Origin: Methanosarcina sp. 2.H.T.1A.6 | Lineage (GTDB): Archaea; Halobacteriota; Methanosarcinia; Methanosarcinales; Methanosarcinaceae | Assembly: GCF_000979455.1 (NCBI RefSeq) | Contig: NZ_JJOY01000024.1 | Location: forward strand, 62,001 to 126,000 | Direction of reading: 5' to 3' | DNA: 64,000 nt | Shown: positions 1-9,891 of the stretch, piece after piece | Layout of the letters: each line of letters starts with the position of its first letter | Numbering within the stretch: the first letter of the stretch is position 1 | Notes under the pieces: model-generated | What the model was told of the DNA's origin: nothing | Seen by the model: the letters and a program-made list of their open reading frames with translations, nothing else | The model's database searches: none | Translations under genes and position numbers: made by a program

Positions 1-375
1 AGAAGCGAGCTTGGAAAAATTGCATATGAGCGGGAAAACGTTGAGGTAATATTCGGGGATGTTTTCACCATACCTCTTAAAGAGCTCTCTGAGGAGCCTG
101 TGGATGTTATTCTCTCAGACATGACTCTTGAGCCTGAAAACTCAATCAAAGCTCTTGCCAGAGTGCTCCCTCTCCTGAAAGAAGGGGGAAGGCTGCTCCA
201 GGTAATAAAAACCGGAAAGAAGAAAAATCCGAGGCCAGTCCTGAGCAAGATTGAGAACCTAGGGCTTGAAATCCAGCAGGTCATCAATTCCGAAAAGCAG
301 GAGGTTTACGTGGTTGCAAGAAAACTTCTGCCTGAAGAAAAAGAGTCCAGAGGAATTCAAACGGATGAAAGCTGA
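1..375 (+). CDS. SAM-dependent methyltransferase, C-terminal part
   Basis: The reading frame is open from the first base, so the start lies outside the window. The visible 124 residues read like the second half of a class I (Rossmann) methyltransferase: an acidic strand end (VIFGDVF), then VDVILSDM, the usual motif IV position, then a helix and a strand with KEGGRLLQVIKTG. This resembles RNA methylases of the FtsJ/fibrillarin-like type, but the substrate cannot be told. The stop overlaps the start of the DUF2119 gene by 11 bases, so the two are probably translationally coupled. Confidence is good for the fold and low for the substrate. Confidence 0.75.
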   Translation, partial: RSELGKIAYERENVEVIFGDVFTIPLKELSEEPVDVILSDMTLEPENSIKALARVLPLLKEGGRLLQVIKTGKKKNPRPVLSKIENLGLEIQQVINSEKQEVYVVARKLLPEEKESRGIQTDES

Positions 376-1018
376 TGAAAAAGCAGGCTTCTCTCCGAAT
401 AAGCACAACTGTACGGACAAGTACGCTAACGAGACCGGACTAAGGGTCTATGGGCATGGAAAACCTGTTCGCCTCTTTGCTGCAGGGCTGCATGGAGATG
501 AATGGAGGGACACAACGGAAATCCTGATGAAAATAGAGCCTCCTGAAAAAGGCACCCTTGCGTTGATCCCTCTTGTCAAAAGGGGAGAATATACTTCAAC
601 TCTGGACCCGGCTTACTATCAGGTAATGGGGCTAAGTATACTCGAAGCCATTGAAGACCTGAACCCTGAAATTTACATTGAGCTCCATTCCTATTCCAGA
701 GAAAACCTTGAAAAACTTGCAGGCAGGGACAGGCTGGAAAGGACCGGAGTACCTGCCTACAGCGTCCTGAAAGCTGGGGTATTATTGGGTTCGGTTTCTC
801 CCTGGATTCGAAGAAAGTATTTTCCAAAAGAAGCCCTATGCCTCTCTTTTGAGGTCCAGAAAGGAAACCCCGGGTCAAGGGAGTTTGTTGCCAGCATGCT
901 TGAAGTCCTCAAAGAAACTGAGTCAAGGGATGAGTTCGTTGAATACCTGAGAAAAGAATTTCCTGAACAGGCAAGAAAAGCTATCGAAGATTACCGGCGC
1001 TTTTATGGGGAAATCTGA
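365..1018 (+). CDS. DUF2119 family protein, M14/aspartoacylase-like zinc hydrolase candidate
   Basis: This 217-residue protein belongs by appearance to the methanogen family DUF2119. Two short motifs look like the metal site of M14 peptidases and succinylglutamate desuccinylase/aspartoacylase: LHGDEWR near residue 40 (the HxxE pair) and IELHSYS near residue 106 (third ligand). That suggests a small zinc-dependent deacylase or peptidase; the function is inference. The start ATG at 365 overlaps the upstream methyltransferase by 11 bases. A longer frame begins at 266, but its extra residues only cover the upstream gene. The substrate is unknown. Confidence 0.75.
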   Translation: MKADEKAGFSPNKHNCTDKYANETGLRVYGHGKPVRLFAAGLHGDEWRDTTEILMKIEPPEKGTLALIPLVKRGEYTSTLDPAYYQVMGLSILEAIEDLNPEIYIELHSYSRENLEKLAGRDRLERTGVPAYSVLKAGVLLGSVSPWIRRKYFPKEALCLSFEVQKGNPGSREFVASMLEVLKETESRDEFVEYLRKEFPEQARKAIEDYRRFYGEI

Positions 1019-1093
1019 GAGCTTGCCTGCTGAGATATAGATAAAAAAGGAGACTTCCCTCCTGAAAAGGGAGTCTTAAAGCATGGGAAGTGC

Positions 1094-1198
1094 ATATTGA
1101 AATAGTAAGATATTGAAATAGTAAGATATTGAAATAGTAAGATATTGAAATAGTAAGATATTGAAATAGTAAGATATTGAAATAGTAAGATATTGAAA
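1094..1198. repeat. Minisatellite, 16-bp unit
   Basis: Six perfect head-to-tail copies of atattgaaatagtaag followed by a partial seventh. It lies between the 3' ends of two convergent genes. It has no coding potential and no hairpin. Confidence 0.97.
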
Positions 1199-1224
1199 AG
1201 AGTGATTATATAAAAAATGAGTAT

Positions 1225-2220
1225 TTACCCATACCGCAGTAAGGCATTCAGTTCCGAGTCTGTTTTAAGGAACGCCTGCTCTTTTTCATGAAATGTGCGT
1301 TGAGCGACGTCAATCCCGCTTTTCATGGCGATCTGTTCGGACTGGCTTGCGTTATTGTACGTATTTATAAGTTCGTTATAATAGGATCTTTCGGCCTCAT
1401 AGTCAAGAGCCTTTATTTTCCAGTCCCTGTATAGGGAAAGGAAATCTCTATAGTTCCCCGGGTTACTGAAGGTCAGTCCCTGGTAGTACATCTCGTTTTC
1501 ATCACTATATACAATATACCCACCAGTACATTCTACGGCTAACCATGAACCCGGAGAAACTTCAGCCAGAACCCATGCATGATTGAAGCCGTCAATGGTG
1601 CTCGAGTTCGACACATTATATGTACGGCCAGGAACTTCAATCTCCCCAAGTTTCCCGGAATCAGGGCTTTTATGGACAGTTTTCCCATTTGCAATTCTAC
1701 TGTCGCCTGCAGATTCAAAATTTCCGACTGCTATTCTTGAGTTAATGCCTTTTGCCTTTAACATGTTCCAGACATCCTGGGCCATGTTATCACAGTCATA
1801 AACATCATCTTTTGAATATGTGTGGCTACTGGAATACTCGGTTGCTATTTGTTCGCATAACCGGATATTTTTATCAGTCTGTATCCGGTCCTGTGATATA
1901 GGACTGTTTGCACCGGGATATTCATTAGAGCCAAGGGCAAAAGTTGAATATGCAGTCAATAAGGTTCCTAAAATACAAATTAAAGCCACAATCCAGATCC
2001 CTTTAAAAATACACCTGTGGATGGGTATTTTATGGTTATTAAAAGAGAAGAATACTGTTTGAGTAAAATCGAGTTCTCGAGAAGTAGAGGTTTCGGACTC
2101 GAAATCCTTCATCTCAGGTTCAGAACTCTCTATATCAGGTTTGTTTTTAATTCTCTTTCCGCAACCTGAACAAAAAAAGTCTTCCGGATCTACTTTTAAT
2201 CCGCAGTTATTGCAGTACAC
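1225..2220 (-). CDS. Zinc-ribbon membrane protein with transglutaminase-like domain
   Basis: 331 residues. Residues 1-25 form a zinc ribbon (CNNC...CSGC), followed by an acidic linker and one membrane segment near residues 75-98 (GIWIVALICILGTLLTAYSTFAL). The outer part carries the transglutaminase/papain-like layout: Cys in YDCDNMAQDVWNML, His in FNHAWVLAEV, and an acidic third position in LAVECTGG. The predicted topology is an inside zinc ribbon and an outside thiol-hydrolase-like domain. This could be a cell-surface protein cross-linking enzyme or protease, but only the motif order supports that. The gene stands alone. Confidence 0.7.
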   Translation of the reverse strand: MYCNNCGLKVDPEDFFCSGCGKRIKNKPDIESSEPEMKDFESETSTSRELDFTQTVFFSFNNHKIPIHRCIFKGIWIVALICILGTLLTAYSTFALGSNEYPGANSPISQDRIQTDKNIRLCEQIATEYSSSHTYSKDDVYDCDNMAQDVWNMLKAKGINSRIAVGNFESAGDSRIANGKTVHKSPDSGKLGEIEVPGRTYNVSNSSTIDGFNHAWVLAEVSPGSWLAVECTGGYIVYSDENEMYYQGLTFSNPGNYRDFLSLYRDWKIKALDYEAERSYYNELINTYNNASQSEQIAMKSGIDVAQRTFHEKEQAFLKTDSELNALLRYG

Positions 2221-2817
2221 CTTCCACTACCTCTTAGGGGGGTTATCTTATACTCTTCAGGGGTTATTTTATAATTTTAAAGGAGCTTAAGGTCTCAGAA
2301 CCTGTTAAGTGAAAAATGAAGCTTGACCAGCCAGCTCAAACTATTTTTCCCAAAAGTCCGTTCAGGAGCCAATTTTTTGGACTCAGGTGACTAAGGGTCA
2401 GGTAACTAAGGGTCAGTTTGAGAGTCCAGTGATTTGCCCTCCATTTCCCGGAGACCAGAAACATGCAGCTTGAAAAGTATCCTGTAAATTGAGTTTTCTG
2501 GTTAGCCAAAAGCTGGACTTTAAATCCTCTAAATTATTTTCAATTCAAATATAAAATTTACTTACATATATAATTGAGGTAGTTTAATGATAGTTTAATG
2601 GTAGAAAATAATAGAGAAATCATAAGATCGAAGATAAAAACAGATAATCTTAAAAGAGGAAAGTAAAACAGATAATCTAAAAATCCAAAAAGAAGAAAAT
2701 AAACCTGAAGTGGTGACACTTCTTCCGAAAAAGGGAGTTGCAGAAAAGAATCTGCAACTTTTCCTGTAATAAACTAAGTTACTTCCTTTTCAATTGTTAA
2801 ACTGAAAGGGTCAGGTT
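2221..2817. other. Intergenic region with short direct repeats
   Basis: No gene is visible. A short direct repeat (caggtgactaagggt / caggtaactaagggt) lies near 2382-2413. The right part carries the thermosome terminator, and the left part is presumably the promoter of the zinc-ribbon gene. Confidence 0.6.
2731..2762 (-). terminator. Hairpin terminator of the thermosome gene
   Basis: Nine-base perfect arms (agttgcaga at 2736-2744, tctgcaact at 2751-2759) with a six-base loop. On the minus strand the hairpin is followed by CCC and a T-run. It sits about 60 bases after the thermosome stop. Confidence 0.65.
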
Positions 2818-4461
2818 TTACCTGCGCATATTAAGTGCAGGTGCTGACATGCCGTCGTAGGTACTTGCCATATGCTCGGGTCTGACTTCCTGCATTGAGG
2901 AACTCTGGGCGCGGAGCATACTGTCCACACGAAGCACCATTGCCGCAGTTTCGGAGCCTGCTTTGATGGAGTTAACCTTTACCCTGAGAGGGTCAACAAC
3001 ACCTTTTTCAAGCATATCTTCAGCAGCACCGGTCAGGATATTTAAACCGGCGTTTTTGTTTTCTGCATGCTTTGCGCGGAGGTTCAGGATGGTGTCGATG
3101 GTATCCAGGCCTGCGTTTCTTGCAATTGTCCTTGGAATCTCTTCAAGAGCTTCAGCAAAAGCTGTGATTGCCGTCTGTTCACGTCCACCTATGCTGGAAG
3201 CGTAAGAACGGAGTAGGAGTGCAACTTCCATTTCCGAAGCCCCACCTCCGGCAACGACCTTGCCGTCTTCAACCACACATTTCACAACTTTAAGGGCATC
3301 ATCAATTGCACGTTCCAGGTTGTCCACCACATGCTCGGTCCCGCCGCGAAGAACGATTGATACTGATTTTGCACCCTTGCAGTCCCTGAGGTAGGTTTTA
3401 CCCTGGTCGCCGTCTCTGTCCTGCTCAAGGAGCCCTGCGTGCCCGAGTTCTTTTTCTGTAAGTTCCTTTATGTTCCTTACAGGTCTGCCTCCTGTAGCGT
3501 CAGCGAGGTGCTGCATATCGTCGTTTTTCACCCTGCGGGTTGCGTATATCCCCATGCTCTGGAGGTAGGCTGCGATCTTGTCATCCATGCCCTTGGAGCA
3601 GAAGACAGCATTTGCGCCTGCCCTGATTATGTAATCCGCCATCTCAAAAAGGGCCGCATCCTCTTGCTTTACGAAATTTTCGATATCAATTACGTTGCTG
3701 ATCTGAAGCTTTGCCTTGTTTGCGGTCTTTTCGGTCTCCATAGGAGTATCAATGAGCGCGATATTGGGATTTACAACCCTGAGCGAGAAGTTTTTATCGA
3801 GTGCAACCTTGTCGATCACAACTCCCTCCACAAATTCCGTATTCTCAACAAGCCCACCGATATCTTTTGTAAGTATAATGTTTTTAAGGTCGGCTTTTCC
3901 TTCCTCATGAATGGCAAGAACTGCATCCACGCAGAGTTCTGCAATCAAACGGTTGTATTTTTCGGAAGCTTTGCCAGTGATGGAGGTTCTGGCAGTTTTT
4001 ATAAGCAACTCTTTGTCTTCCTCGCCTGCAGTAACTGCCAGGTTCTCTAAAATCTCAACAGCTTTCTCTGCTGCAAGTTTGTATCCTTTGACAACAACTG
4101 ACGGGTGGATTCCCTTTTCAATGATGCCTTCTGCTTTTTCCAGCAGAGCACCTGTGAACACAACAGCGCTTGTGGTCCCGTCACCTGCAGAACTTTCCAG
4201 TGACTGAGCAACTTCCACAAGCATCTTAGCTGTCGGATGCTCAATGGACATATCGTGTAAAATAGTAGCACCGTCATTTGTGATGGTGATGTCCCCCAGA
4301 GGGTTCACAAGCATCTTATCCATGCCTCGGGGTCCAAGCGTACTCTTAACTATGGTTGCTACTGCTTTTGCAGCTGCAATATTCATGCTGAGTACATCTT
4401 TTCCCTTTGTTTGTTCTTTTCTCGGATCTATTATGAAGATTTGCTGGCCACCTTTGTCCAT
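2818..4461 (-). CDS. Thermosome subunit (group II chaperonin)
   Basis: 547 residues, the normal length for an archaeal CCT-like ATP-driven protein-folding chaperonin in the cytosol. Visible motifs are the N-terminal [13 protein letters not shown] with [12 protein letters not shown], the nucleotide-binding [11 protein letters not shown], and the C-terminal [12 protein letters not shown]. The start is taken at [10 protein letters not shown] because AGGAGG lies eight bases upstream (4472-4477); a 42-residue extension in the same frame has no homologous look. The tail ends [10 protein letters not shown] without the Gly-Met repeats of some paralogues. Methanosarcina genomes carry several thermosome genes; which paralogue this is cannot be decided here. 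Confidence 0.97.
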   Translation of the reverse strand: MDKGGQQIFIIDPRKEQTKGKDVLSMNIAAAKAVATIVKSTLGPRGMDKMLVNPLGDITITNDGATILHDMSIEHPTAKMLVEVAQSLESSAGDGTTSAVVFTGALLEKAEGIIEKGIHPSVVVKGYKLAAEKAVEILENLAVTAGEEDKELLIKTARTSITGKASEKYNRLIAELCVDAVLAIHEEGKADLKNIILTKDIGGLVENTEFVEGVVIDKVALDKNFSLRVVNPNIALIDTPMETEKTANKAKLQISNVIDIENFVKQEDAALFEMADYIIRAGANAVFCSKGMDDKIAAYLQSMGIYATRRVKNDDMQHLADATGGRPVRNIKELTEKELGHAGLLEQDRDGDQGKTYLRDCKGAKSVSIVLRGGTEHVVDNLERAIDDALKVVKCVVEDGKVVAGGGASEMEVALLLRSYASSIGGREQTAITAFAEALEEIPRTIARNAGLDTIDTILNLRAKHAENKNAGLNILTGAAEDMLEKGVVDPLRVKVNSIKAGSETAAMVLRVDSMLRAQSSSMQEVRPEHMASTYDGMSAPALNMRR

Positions 4462-4928
4462 ATGAACAAAACCTCCTGAAAATACATAGTATGAATTGAA
4501 GGATAAATAATTGATAATTTGAAGTTGTTTTCTGGCTTGCGGTTGCTTTATCTCAGGTATCAAACCCAAGAACCCTGTTTTGCGCAATTTGTTTAACTTG
4601 CAGATAGTAATTTATCAGGAAATTACTGATAATACTTCTATAAAAATATTCCGGTAATACCTGTGATTTTTCAAAATAAACGCTGTTTCCGCTTCCTGTT
4701 ATGCTGTGATGAAAAAGGCAGTACCCTGTCCTGCTTGCCACAGGGACCTGAAGGAAAATGTTTGCAGGAAGCACTTCTGCCTTTAATTTCTATTACTTAA
4801 AAGAATATTTTAATAGATTCATTCTTTTAAGTGAAATATCGGTTTTTATGCTCTTTTCCAGGGAATTTATTTGTGATTCTGTTTATTTCTACCGAGTTAT
4901 CCGGCTTATTTTTACCTGGTTATCCGGC
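4462..4928. other. Thermosome upstream region with a dyad and a direct repeat
   Basis: No convincing gene. A perfect dyad (ttatcag at 4612-4618, ctgataa at 4626-4632) lies about 155 bases upstream of the thermosome start, a possible operator. Two direct copies of ttatccggcttattttt lie near 4897-4936, next to the rpiA stop. Confidence 0.5.
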
Positions 4929-5633
4929 TTATTTTTGCTGTGTTATAATCTTCACAGACCCGTCTTTATTTCCTATGTAAAGCTCATCCACATTGCAAAA
5001 AATCCCATGCTCAACCACTCCTGGAATTGCAGATAGTTGAAGAGCAAGAGCTTCCGGATCTTTTATAACACCAAATTCTGCATCAAGGACAAAGTTCCCG
5101 TTATCCGTTATTACAGGCCCGTCTTTTTTTACAGCAGACCTGAGTTGTGGTTTTCCACCCAGTTCCAGAATTTTCTTTACGGCAAGTTCTTTTGCAAAAG
5201 GCAGGACTTCCACAGGCACGGTTTTATCAAGCTGCGTGCTCGTTTTCGACTCATCAGCTACAACCACAAACCGTTTTGCAGAAACAGAAACGATCTTTTC
5301 CCTTGTATGAGCTGCCCCTCCTCCTTTAATGGCACGGAGTTCGGAGTCGATCTGGTCAGCTCCATCAATGGCAAGGTCCAGTTCAGGGTGCTGGGAAAGG
5401 GTGGTCAGCCTGATTCCGGCATCTATCGCGAGCATCTCGGATTGGTAAGAGGTGACAACCCCCAGAATATCGAGCCCTTCCTCCCGCACAAGGCGTCCAA
5501 GTTCCTTTATGGTGTATGCAACTGTTGAGCCTGTGCCCAGTCCAACAATCATTCCGGGGCTGACAAGCCTGGCTGCAGCAATCCCAGCTGCCCGTTTTTC
5601 GGGAGAATCAGTAGAAGTATTTCTTTCCGTCAT
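4929..5633 (-). CDS. rpiA: Ribose-5-phosphate isomerase A
   Basis: 234 residues, typical RpiA length. It interconverts ribose 5-phosphate and ribulose 5-phosphate. Family motifs are all present: GLGTGSTV near residue 31, [12 protein letters not shown] near 86, and [13 protein letters not shown] near 103 with the catalytic region. It lies in the same direction as the thermosome and aspS genes, but gaps of about 470 and 90 bases make a shared operon uncertain. In a methanogen it would feed ribose phosphate made through non-oxidative routes into nucleotide synthesis. Confidence 0.97.
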   Translation of the reverse strand: MTERNTSTDSPEKRAAGIAAARLVSPGMIVGLGTGSTVAYTIKELGRLVREEGLDILGVVTSYQSEMLAIDAGIRLTTLSQHPELDLAIDGADQIDSELRAIKGGGAAHTREKIVSVSAKRFVVVADESKTSTQLDKTVPVEVLPFAKELAVKKILELGGKPQLRSAVKKDGPVITDNGNFVLDAEFGVIKDPEALALQLSAIPGVVEHGIFCNVDELYIGNKDGSVKIITQQK

Positions 5634-5725
5634 TTTATGTTCCGCCTTTAAGATTTAAAAAAGTTAACAACTATTTTTCAAAAACAGGAAATCCTTTCAA
5701 GCTTAAATGAAAAAATTGGAGGGTT

Positions 5726-7060
5726 TCAGGGAGAAAGTCTTCTCCTGTCCCTCGGGAAGAGTACTGTATCCCTGATATTGCCAGTTCCAAGCATGGTCAT
5801 GACAAAACGTTCACAGCCCATTCCCCATCCGGCATGCGGAGGCATTCCGTATTCGAAAGCTTTAAGGTAAAACTCAAAACCGTCAGGGTTTAAGCCCTGT
5901 GATTCGATCCGGCTCTTGAGCAGGTCAGGAATGTGAATCCGCTGAGCTCCTGAGGAAAGCTCCATTGTACGGTGCATCATGTCAAAGGACTTGCTGAATT
6001 CAGGCCTGTCCTCATAAGGCATGGCATAGAAAGGTTTGATCTCCGTGGGCCAGTCGATAATGAAGTAGTGGGATTCGCCTGTAGTTTCGTAGACATAATC
6101 TCCGACTGTGTGTTCCCCGAGAGTTCCAAGATCATCTCCCCAGTGCATTTTCTCTTCAGAACGGCTGTTTATGATCTCGATTACCTCGTCATATGTAAGC
6201 TTCAGGAAAGGAGTCTTCGGGACCTTAAGCTCAACCCCGAGTGCTTCAAGGGAGACTTTGCAGTTCTCAATTACACGGGCATAGACGTAAGCAACCAGGT
6301 TTTCCAGAATTTCCATTACATCGAAGTGGTCGGCAAAGCTGACTTCGACATCGATGGAAGTGGCTTCGTTTAAGTGCCTGCGCGTATCATGCTCTTCTGC
6401 CCTGAAGATGGGGCCGATTTCAAAGACCCTGTCAAACCCGCCGCTCATGAGGATCTGCTTGAAGAGCTGGGGGCTCTGGTTGAGGAAGGCTTCCCTATCA
6501 AAATAGGTGATCGGGAAAAGTGCAGTTCCACCTTCGGTAGCTGTAGCAACGACCTTGGGGGTTGCTGTTTCAATAAAGTTATTCTTTACGAAATATTCCC
6601 TGATTGCCTGGAGAGACTCATGCCTTATCTTAAAAACCGCAGTTGTCTCGGCTCTTCTAAGATCTATAAAACGGGAGTCAAGCCTCGTGTCAAGTTCGGC
6701 TTCCACCTTTCCGGTTGTGTCCATAGGAAGAGGGGAAGCTGCACCGTTCAGGACATTGATCTCGTCAGGAAGCATTTCATAACCGTTCGGAGCTTTTTCT
6801 TCAAATTTGACAGAGCCGGTTACGGAAATTACGGACTCGCGAACGAGCCTTCTTGCTGCATCGAAGAGTTCTTTGTCAATTTTTTTCTTTACGAGTGTGA
6901 CCTGAGCCTTTCCTTCCCTGTCCCTGAGAACAACGAAACAGATCCCTCCGAGGTCTCTGACTTCATGGACCCAGCCTGCGAGGGTTATTTTCTGACCGTT
7001 ATCAACATTTTCTGGCTTGACATCGGCTGTATAATGTGTTCTGAGATTTGCTAAAGACAT
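5726..7060 (-). CDS. aspS: Aspartyl-tRNA synthetase, archaeal type
   Basis: 444 residues, class II synthetase. The N-terminal OB-fold anticodon-binding domain ([27 protein letters not shown]) is followed by the catalytic core: motif 2 [16 protein letters not shown] and motif 3 [32 protein letters not shown] at the C-terminus. Length and lack of the bacterial insertion fit the archaeal/eukaryotic form, which in many methanogens is non-discriminating. The start MSLANLR at 7060 is preceded by AGGTGA; the frame runs 24 residues further up, but that part is hydrophobic noise. Confidence 0.97.
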   Translation of the reverse strand: MSLANLRTHYTADVKPENVDNGQKITLAGWVHEVRDLGGICFVVLRDREGKAQVTLVKKKIDKELFDAARRLVRESVISVTGSVKFEEKAPNGYEMLPDEINVLNGAASPLPMDTTGKVEAELDTRLDSRFIDLRRAETTAVFKIRHESLQAIREYFVKNNFIETATPKVVATATEGGTALFPITYFDREAFLNQSPQLFKQILMSGGFDRVFEIGPIFRAEEHDTRRHLNEATSIDVEVSFADHFDVMEILENLVAYVYARVIENCKVSLEALGVELKVPKTPFLKLTYDEVIEIINSRSEEKMHWGDDLGTLGEHTVGDYVYETTGESHYFIIDWPTEIKPFYAMPYEDRPEFSKSFDMMHRTMELSSGAQRIHIPDLLKSRIESQGLNPDGFEFYLKAFEYGMPPHAGWGMGCERFVMTMLGTGNIRDTVLFPRDRRRLSP

Positions 7061-7579
7061 AAATTCACCTTGATTAGGGAATAAATTAAACGTAAATATA
7101 AGAATGAAGCTGAAACGTAGGTGAATAGTCATAACTCATTATTAATGTATTTGTTGCACCGCCCGAATTTCGCTTCGGGAGCACGAAGTCCTTTTCGCTC
7201 GCTTTGCTCGCTCAAGAGGACTAATTTATAAACTAAGTTTAACAGCACACACTAATTGATACTGAATATTTTCCTTATTTTTGACCTTAGGAATAGCCAG
7301 TCTGATTGATAACCATTCACATCTAACATGCCTTTAAAGAGGCGATTTTACATTCTCTTGCGGTTTTGTTTGTGTATGCTTAATAAATAATAATCCTACA
7401 GAAAAAGAAAAAGTTAAAGTGAAATTTCGGTTCTCTTTTTTCTCTTTTTGAATTAAAGATTCAGGAGTCTAAGTCTGCCATGTTATTTGAAAAAATATTA
7501 GCTATGTGAAGGTGAACAACCAACAATAAGCTTCTAAATTGGATATAATAAAATGTGTAGGACAAGCTTTAAAAAATCC
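7061..7579. other. Intergenic region with a CCCGAA/TTCGGG hairpin
   Basis: No gene seen. A perfect hairpin (cccgaa 7162-7167, ttcggg 7174-7179) is followed by a GC-rich stretch (7186-7220) with repeated gctcgc and outer agtcct/aggact arms. It looks like a dispersed intergenic element, though only one copy lies in this window. AT-rich sequence follows up to the next gene. Confidence 0.5.
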
Positions 7580-8485
7580 TTACTCTCTGTATATTGCAAT
7601 TGGTGTTATAGCTATCTCTGGATACGTGACAGACTGCGCCATCTTTTCGAGATTTCTATTTGCATCAAAAAGTCTTTGAAGTGCGTTTTCTATTTGATTA
7701 CCCGTCATATTTAACATGTCATTAGATCTATTTTCAGGTGGTATTGAGGCAATCTGACCAAAAATAGTCCAATCCGATACTGGTGCAGTACCATATTTGT
7801 ATATTATGCTTTCAATATCATCACGTAAATATATTTTATTTAAGTTGCCCACAAAACGAAAATCTGGATATTCTCTAAATGGAAAAATCTTGATTACTAT
7901 CCTATCTTGGTAAAACATATCAATAACAAGAGTCAAACCCTTTCTTGTATCTTTATCAAAATTACTAAGAGATTTATTTACTAAGTCATCATAAGCCAAT
8001 TTAGCTTGTGCTTTAGACAACTCTGTTCTATTAGCTATGTCGCACCTTGCAACAAATTTCGATAATTCATCAAAATTTTCTACAAGTTTTCTAAGCTGAC
8101 TAAAATCATTAATGGCAATTTTTCCTTTGATCAAAATGAAAGAATTGTCAGTAAGTGAATTTCTTAAATCTTCAGAACACACACAAATTTCTTCATTTGG
8201 TATTCTAAGCAATTGACTTTCATTTAAAAGTAGTTTTTCGACTTTATTGTATATGTAATCGTGAAGATATTTTGTTTCAGATAATTGCCGATGAAAATTT
8301 AAGTTTAAATCGGCTTCTGCTTTAAAAAATCCAAATAATCCACCTTCTCCACATAAAGTTGATCCTTCGGAACTTCCGCTAAAGATTTGTGTTTGATCAA
8401 TTAATCCCTCTTCTAACTGCGAAATGATCGACTTGACTCTATCAATATCTATATAAATGAAATCTCTTACGCATCGAGCATTCAT
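7580..8485 (-). CDS. Hypothetical protein resembling DUF6414
   Basis: 301 residues. The opening FIYIDIDRVKSIISQLEEGL resembles the DUF6414 family of prokaryotic accessory proteins (recalled likeness, not tested). A Gly-rich stretch (GSTLCGEGGLFGFFKAEADLN) follows, then a mostly alpha/beta body with no recognisable catalytic motif and no signal or membrane segment. It is AT-rich relative to aspS, isolated, and flanked by long spacers, suggesting acquisition by transfer. The function is unknown. Confidence 0.6.
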   Translation of the reverse strand: MNARCVRDFIYIDIDRVKSIISQLEEGLIDQTQIFSGSSEGSTLCGEGGLFGFFKAEADLNLNFHRQLSETKYLHDYIYNKVEKLLLNESQLLRIPNEEICVCSEDLRNSLTDNSFILIKGKIAINDFSQLRKLVENFDELSKFVARCDIANRTELSKAQAKLAYDDLVNKSLSNFDKDTRKGLTLVIDMFYQDRIVIKIFPFREYPDFRFVGNLNKIYLRDDIESIIYKYGTAPVSDWTIFGQIASIPPENRSNDMLNMTGNQIENALQRLFDANRNLEKMAQSVTYPEIAITPIAIYRE

Positions 8486-8528
8486 CGTAAAACCCTCTAA
8501 ATTTAGAGTTATTTTCTATCTTGACACG

Positions 8529-8801
8529 CTATAAAAATGTTACATATTCGACAGATATACAAAAGTTATAATAGTACATTCGGTTCCGATCTCTTTCGAT
8601 AACAACGCCATTTCTTGGCAACTCACATAAATTCAATATTTCATCATTTATGCAAGAAGGAAGACACAGCGAGGACCCCATAAACTCCCTAGCCATCTTC
8701 ATTTCCAAGAAAGCCTCCCAACCATTATACGCGAGAAAATGTACGCTGGGGGGTATGTAGACGCGAACTACACAGAATACCAGAGCGTCTAAGTTTGACA
8801 T
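8529..8801 (-). CDS. Doubtful small ORF upstream of the DUF6414-like gene
   Basis: 90 codons in the same direction and 43 bases upstream of the DUF6414-like gene. The end (INDEILNLCELPRNGVVIERDRNRMYYYNF) looks protein-like, but the beginning does not and no clear ribosome-binding site is present. It may be the remnant of a larger gene rather than a working one. Confidence 0.25.
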   Translation of the reverse strand: MSNLDALVFCVVRVYIPPSVHFLAYNGWEAFLEMKMAREFMGSSLCLPSCINDEILNLCELPRNGVVIERDRNRMYYYNFCISVEYVTFL

Positions 8802-9120
8802 TCCACAAGTCGGAATCCCTTTTTCTAAGATACCACCTCATCAGGGTGTAAGCTGAGGCAGTGTCGCTAATTTGCTGTAAATTTAAAATCAACTTTTTTG
8901 GAGACTGTATGTGAAACTAATCTACTTATCCCAATTCTTGACTCAAAAACCTCTTAAAATTTGGAATTTTACAGAAAAATTGACAAGCTACCCTTGAATT
9001 TTAATACCGTTTTCGAGTTTTAGACTCTTTAATAGGAAAATGGAAACCAGAAAATAGATAAATAAGGGATAAAACTGGAATATAGGCGTAAAAAGTGAGG
9101 TTTAGAGGAGACAAAATAGC
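8802..9120. promoter_or_regulatory. Upstream region of the cupredoxin lipoprotein gene
   Basis: No gene seen. AT-rich. It ends with a good ribosome-binding site (gaggaga, about 9105-9111) ahead of the GTG start at 9121. Confidence 0.4.
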
Positions 9121-9531
9121 GTGAGAAAGAAACTAATAATTTTTCTGATAATTCTTGGTGTGTTTTTTGCTGTGGGCTGTGTTGAGAATAAAGATTCGGG
9201 AGAAACTGCGCCTACCACACCTGTAGAGGAAGCGGATAATAGAGGAGCAGCAGGAAACGAAGAGAATGTGACAGGAGCAGAGGATGATATTGTTGATATC
9301 GAGATCCGGGGCTACAAATACATACCCCAAAACCTTACTGTGAAAGTTGGACAGACTGTCAGGTGGACTAACAACGATACTGTTCTCCATGATGTGGTAG
9401 GTTCGGGTATTAAATCCGAGTACCTTCAAAAGGGAGAGGCATTTACTTACACATTTGAAGAGGAAGGAACATATGAGTATGTATGCAAAATACACCCCTG
9501 GATGGCAGGAGAGGTAATTGCAGAGGTCTGA
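9121..9531 (+). CDS. Plastocyanin-like blue copper lipoprotein
   Basis: 136 residues starting with GTG behind GAGGAGA. A lipoprotein signal peptide (LGVFFAVGC, Cys20) anchors the protein outside the membrane; an acidic linker (20-65) leads to a single cupredoxin domain. Type 1 copper ligands are visible: His in TVLHDVV, then Cys, His and Met in YVCKIHPWMAG. It is a likely small extracellular electron carrier or copper-binding protein. The gene is monocistronic with long spacers on both sides; no redox partner lies nearby. Confidence 0.9.
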   Translation: MRKKLIIFLIILGVFFAVGCVENKDSGETAPTTPVEEADNRGAAGNEENVTGAEDDIVDIEIRGYKYIPQNLTVKVGQTVRWTNNDTVLHDVVGSGIKSEYLQKGEAFTYTFEEEGTYEYVCKIHPWMAGEVIAEV

Positions 9532-9681
9532 ATAGAGAAGAGAGTTCCTTAAACGAGCTTAGCAAGAATCAAAGGCTGATAAGGAGTGGAGGTTAATAAA
9601 TCATCACATATCGGCACTCTGGAAATGAGATTCTGAACTGTTGGAAAGGTACGCTGGAAGATCGATTGAACACGCATTTTT

Positions 9682-9758
9682 TGTAGTAAATATTTGTAGT
9701 AAATATTTGTAGTAAATATTTGTAGTAAATATTTTGTAGAATATTTTGTAGAATATTT
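9682..9758. repeat. Minisatellite, 13-bp unit
   Basis: Four perfect copies of tgtagtaaatatt followed by two degenerate copies (ttgtagaatattt type). Confidence 0.95.
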
Positions 9759-9838
9759 TTTTATAAACTCCAAAACTTGAAAAACGGAATTCAATTTCAT
9801 TATAAGTTCAAAACCCAAAAACAGGGATCTTTTTTAAA

Positions 9839-9891
9839 AAAATCAAAGTTGCGCTGGCGTACCCCGCAGCAAGCTAGCGGGGTATTCGACT
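9839..9891. repeat. Dispersed hairpin repeat, short form, copy 1
   Basis: Shares the stretch gcgctggcg...accccgcagcaagct...ggggtattcgactg with 27779-27832. accccgc and gcggggt form a stem. Its two ends also match the outer ends of the long element at 38634-38818. Confidence 0.85.

Noticed and set aside
1094-1198. Short tandem repeat considered as a CRISPR-like array
   Set aside because: The units are directly adjacent with no spacers. The same holds for the other minisatellites; no repeat-spacer array is present.
3439-4050. 203-codon frame opposite the thermosome gene
   Set aside because: It is the complementary-strand shadow of a conserved gene. Similar shadows lie opposite aspS, uvrA, uvrC, the PFL-like gene and the AMP phosphorylase gene.
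7186-7220. gctcgctttgctcgctc stretch as a terminator stem
   Set aside because: The two gctcgc blocks are direct rather than inverted repeats. Only the outer agtcct/aggact pair can base-pair.
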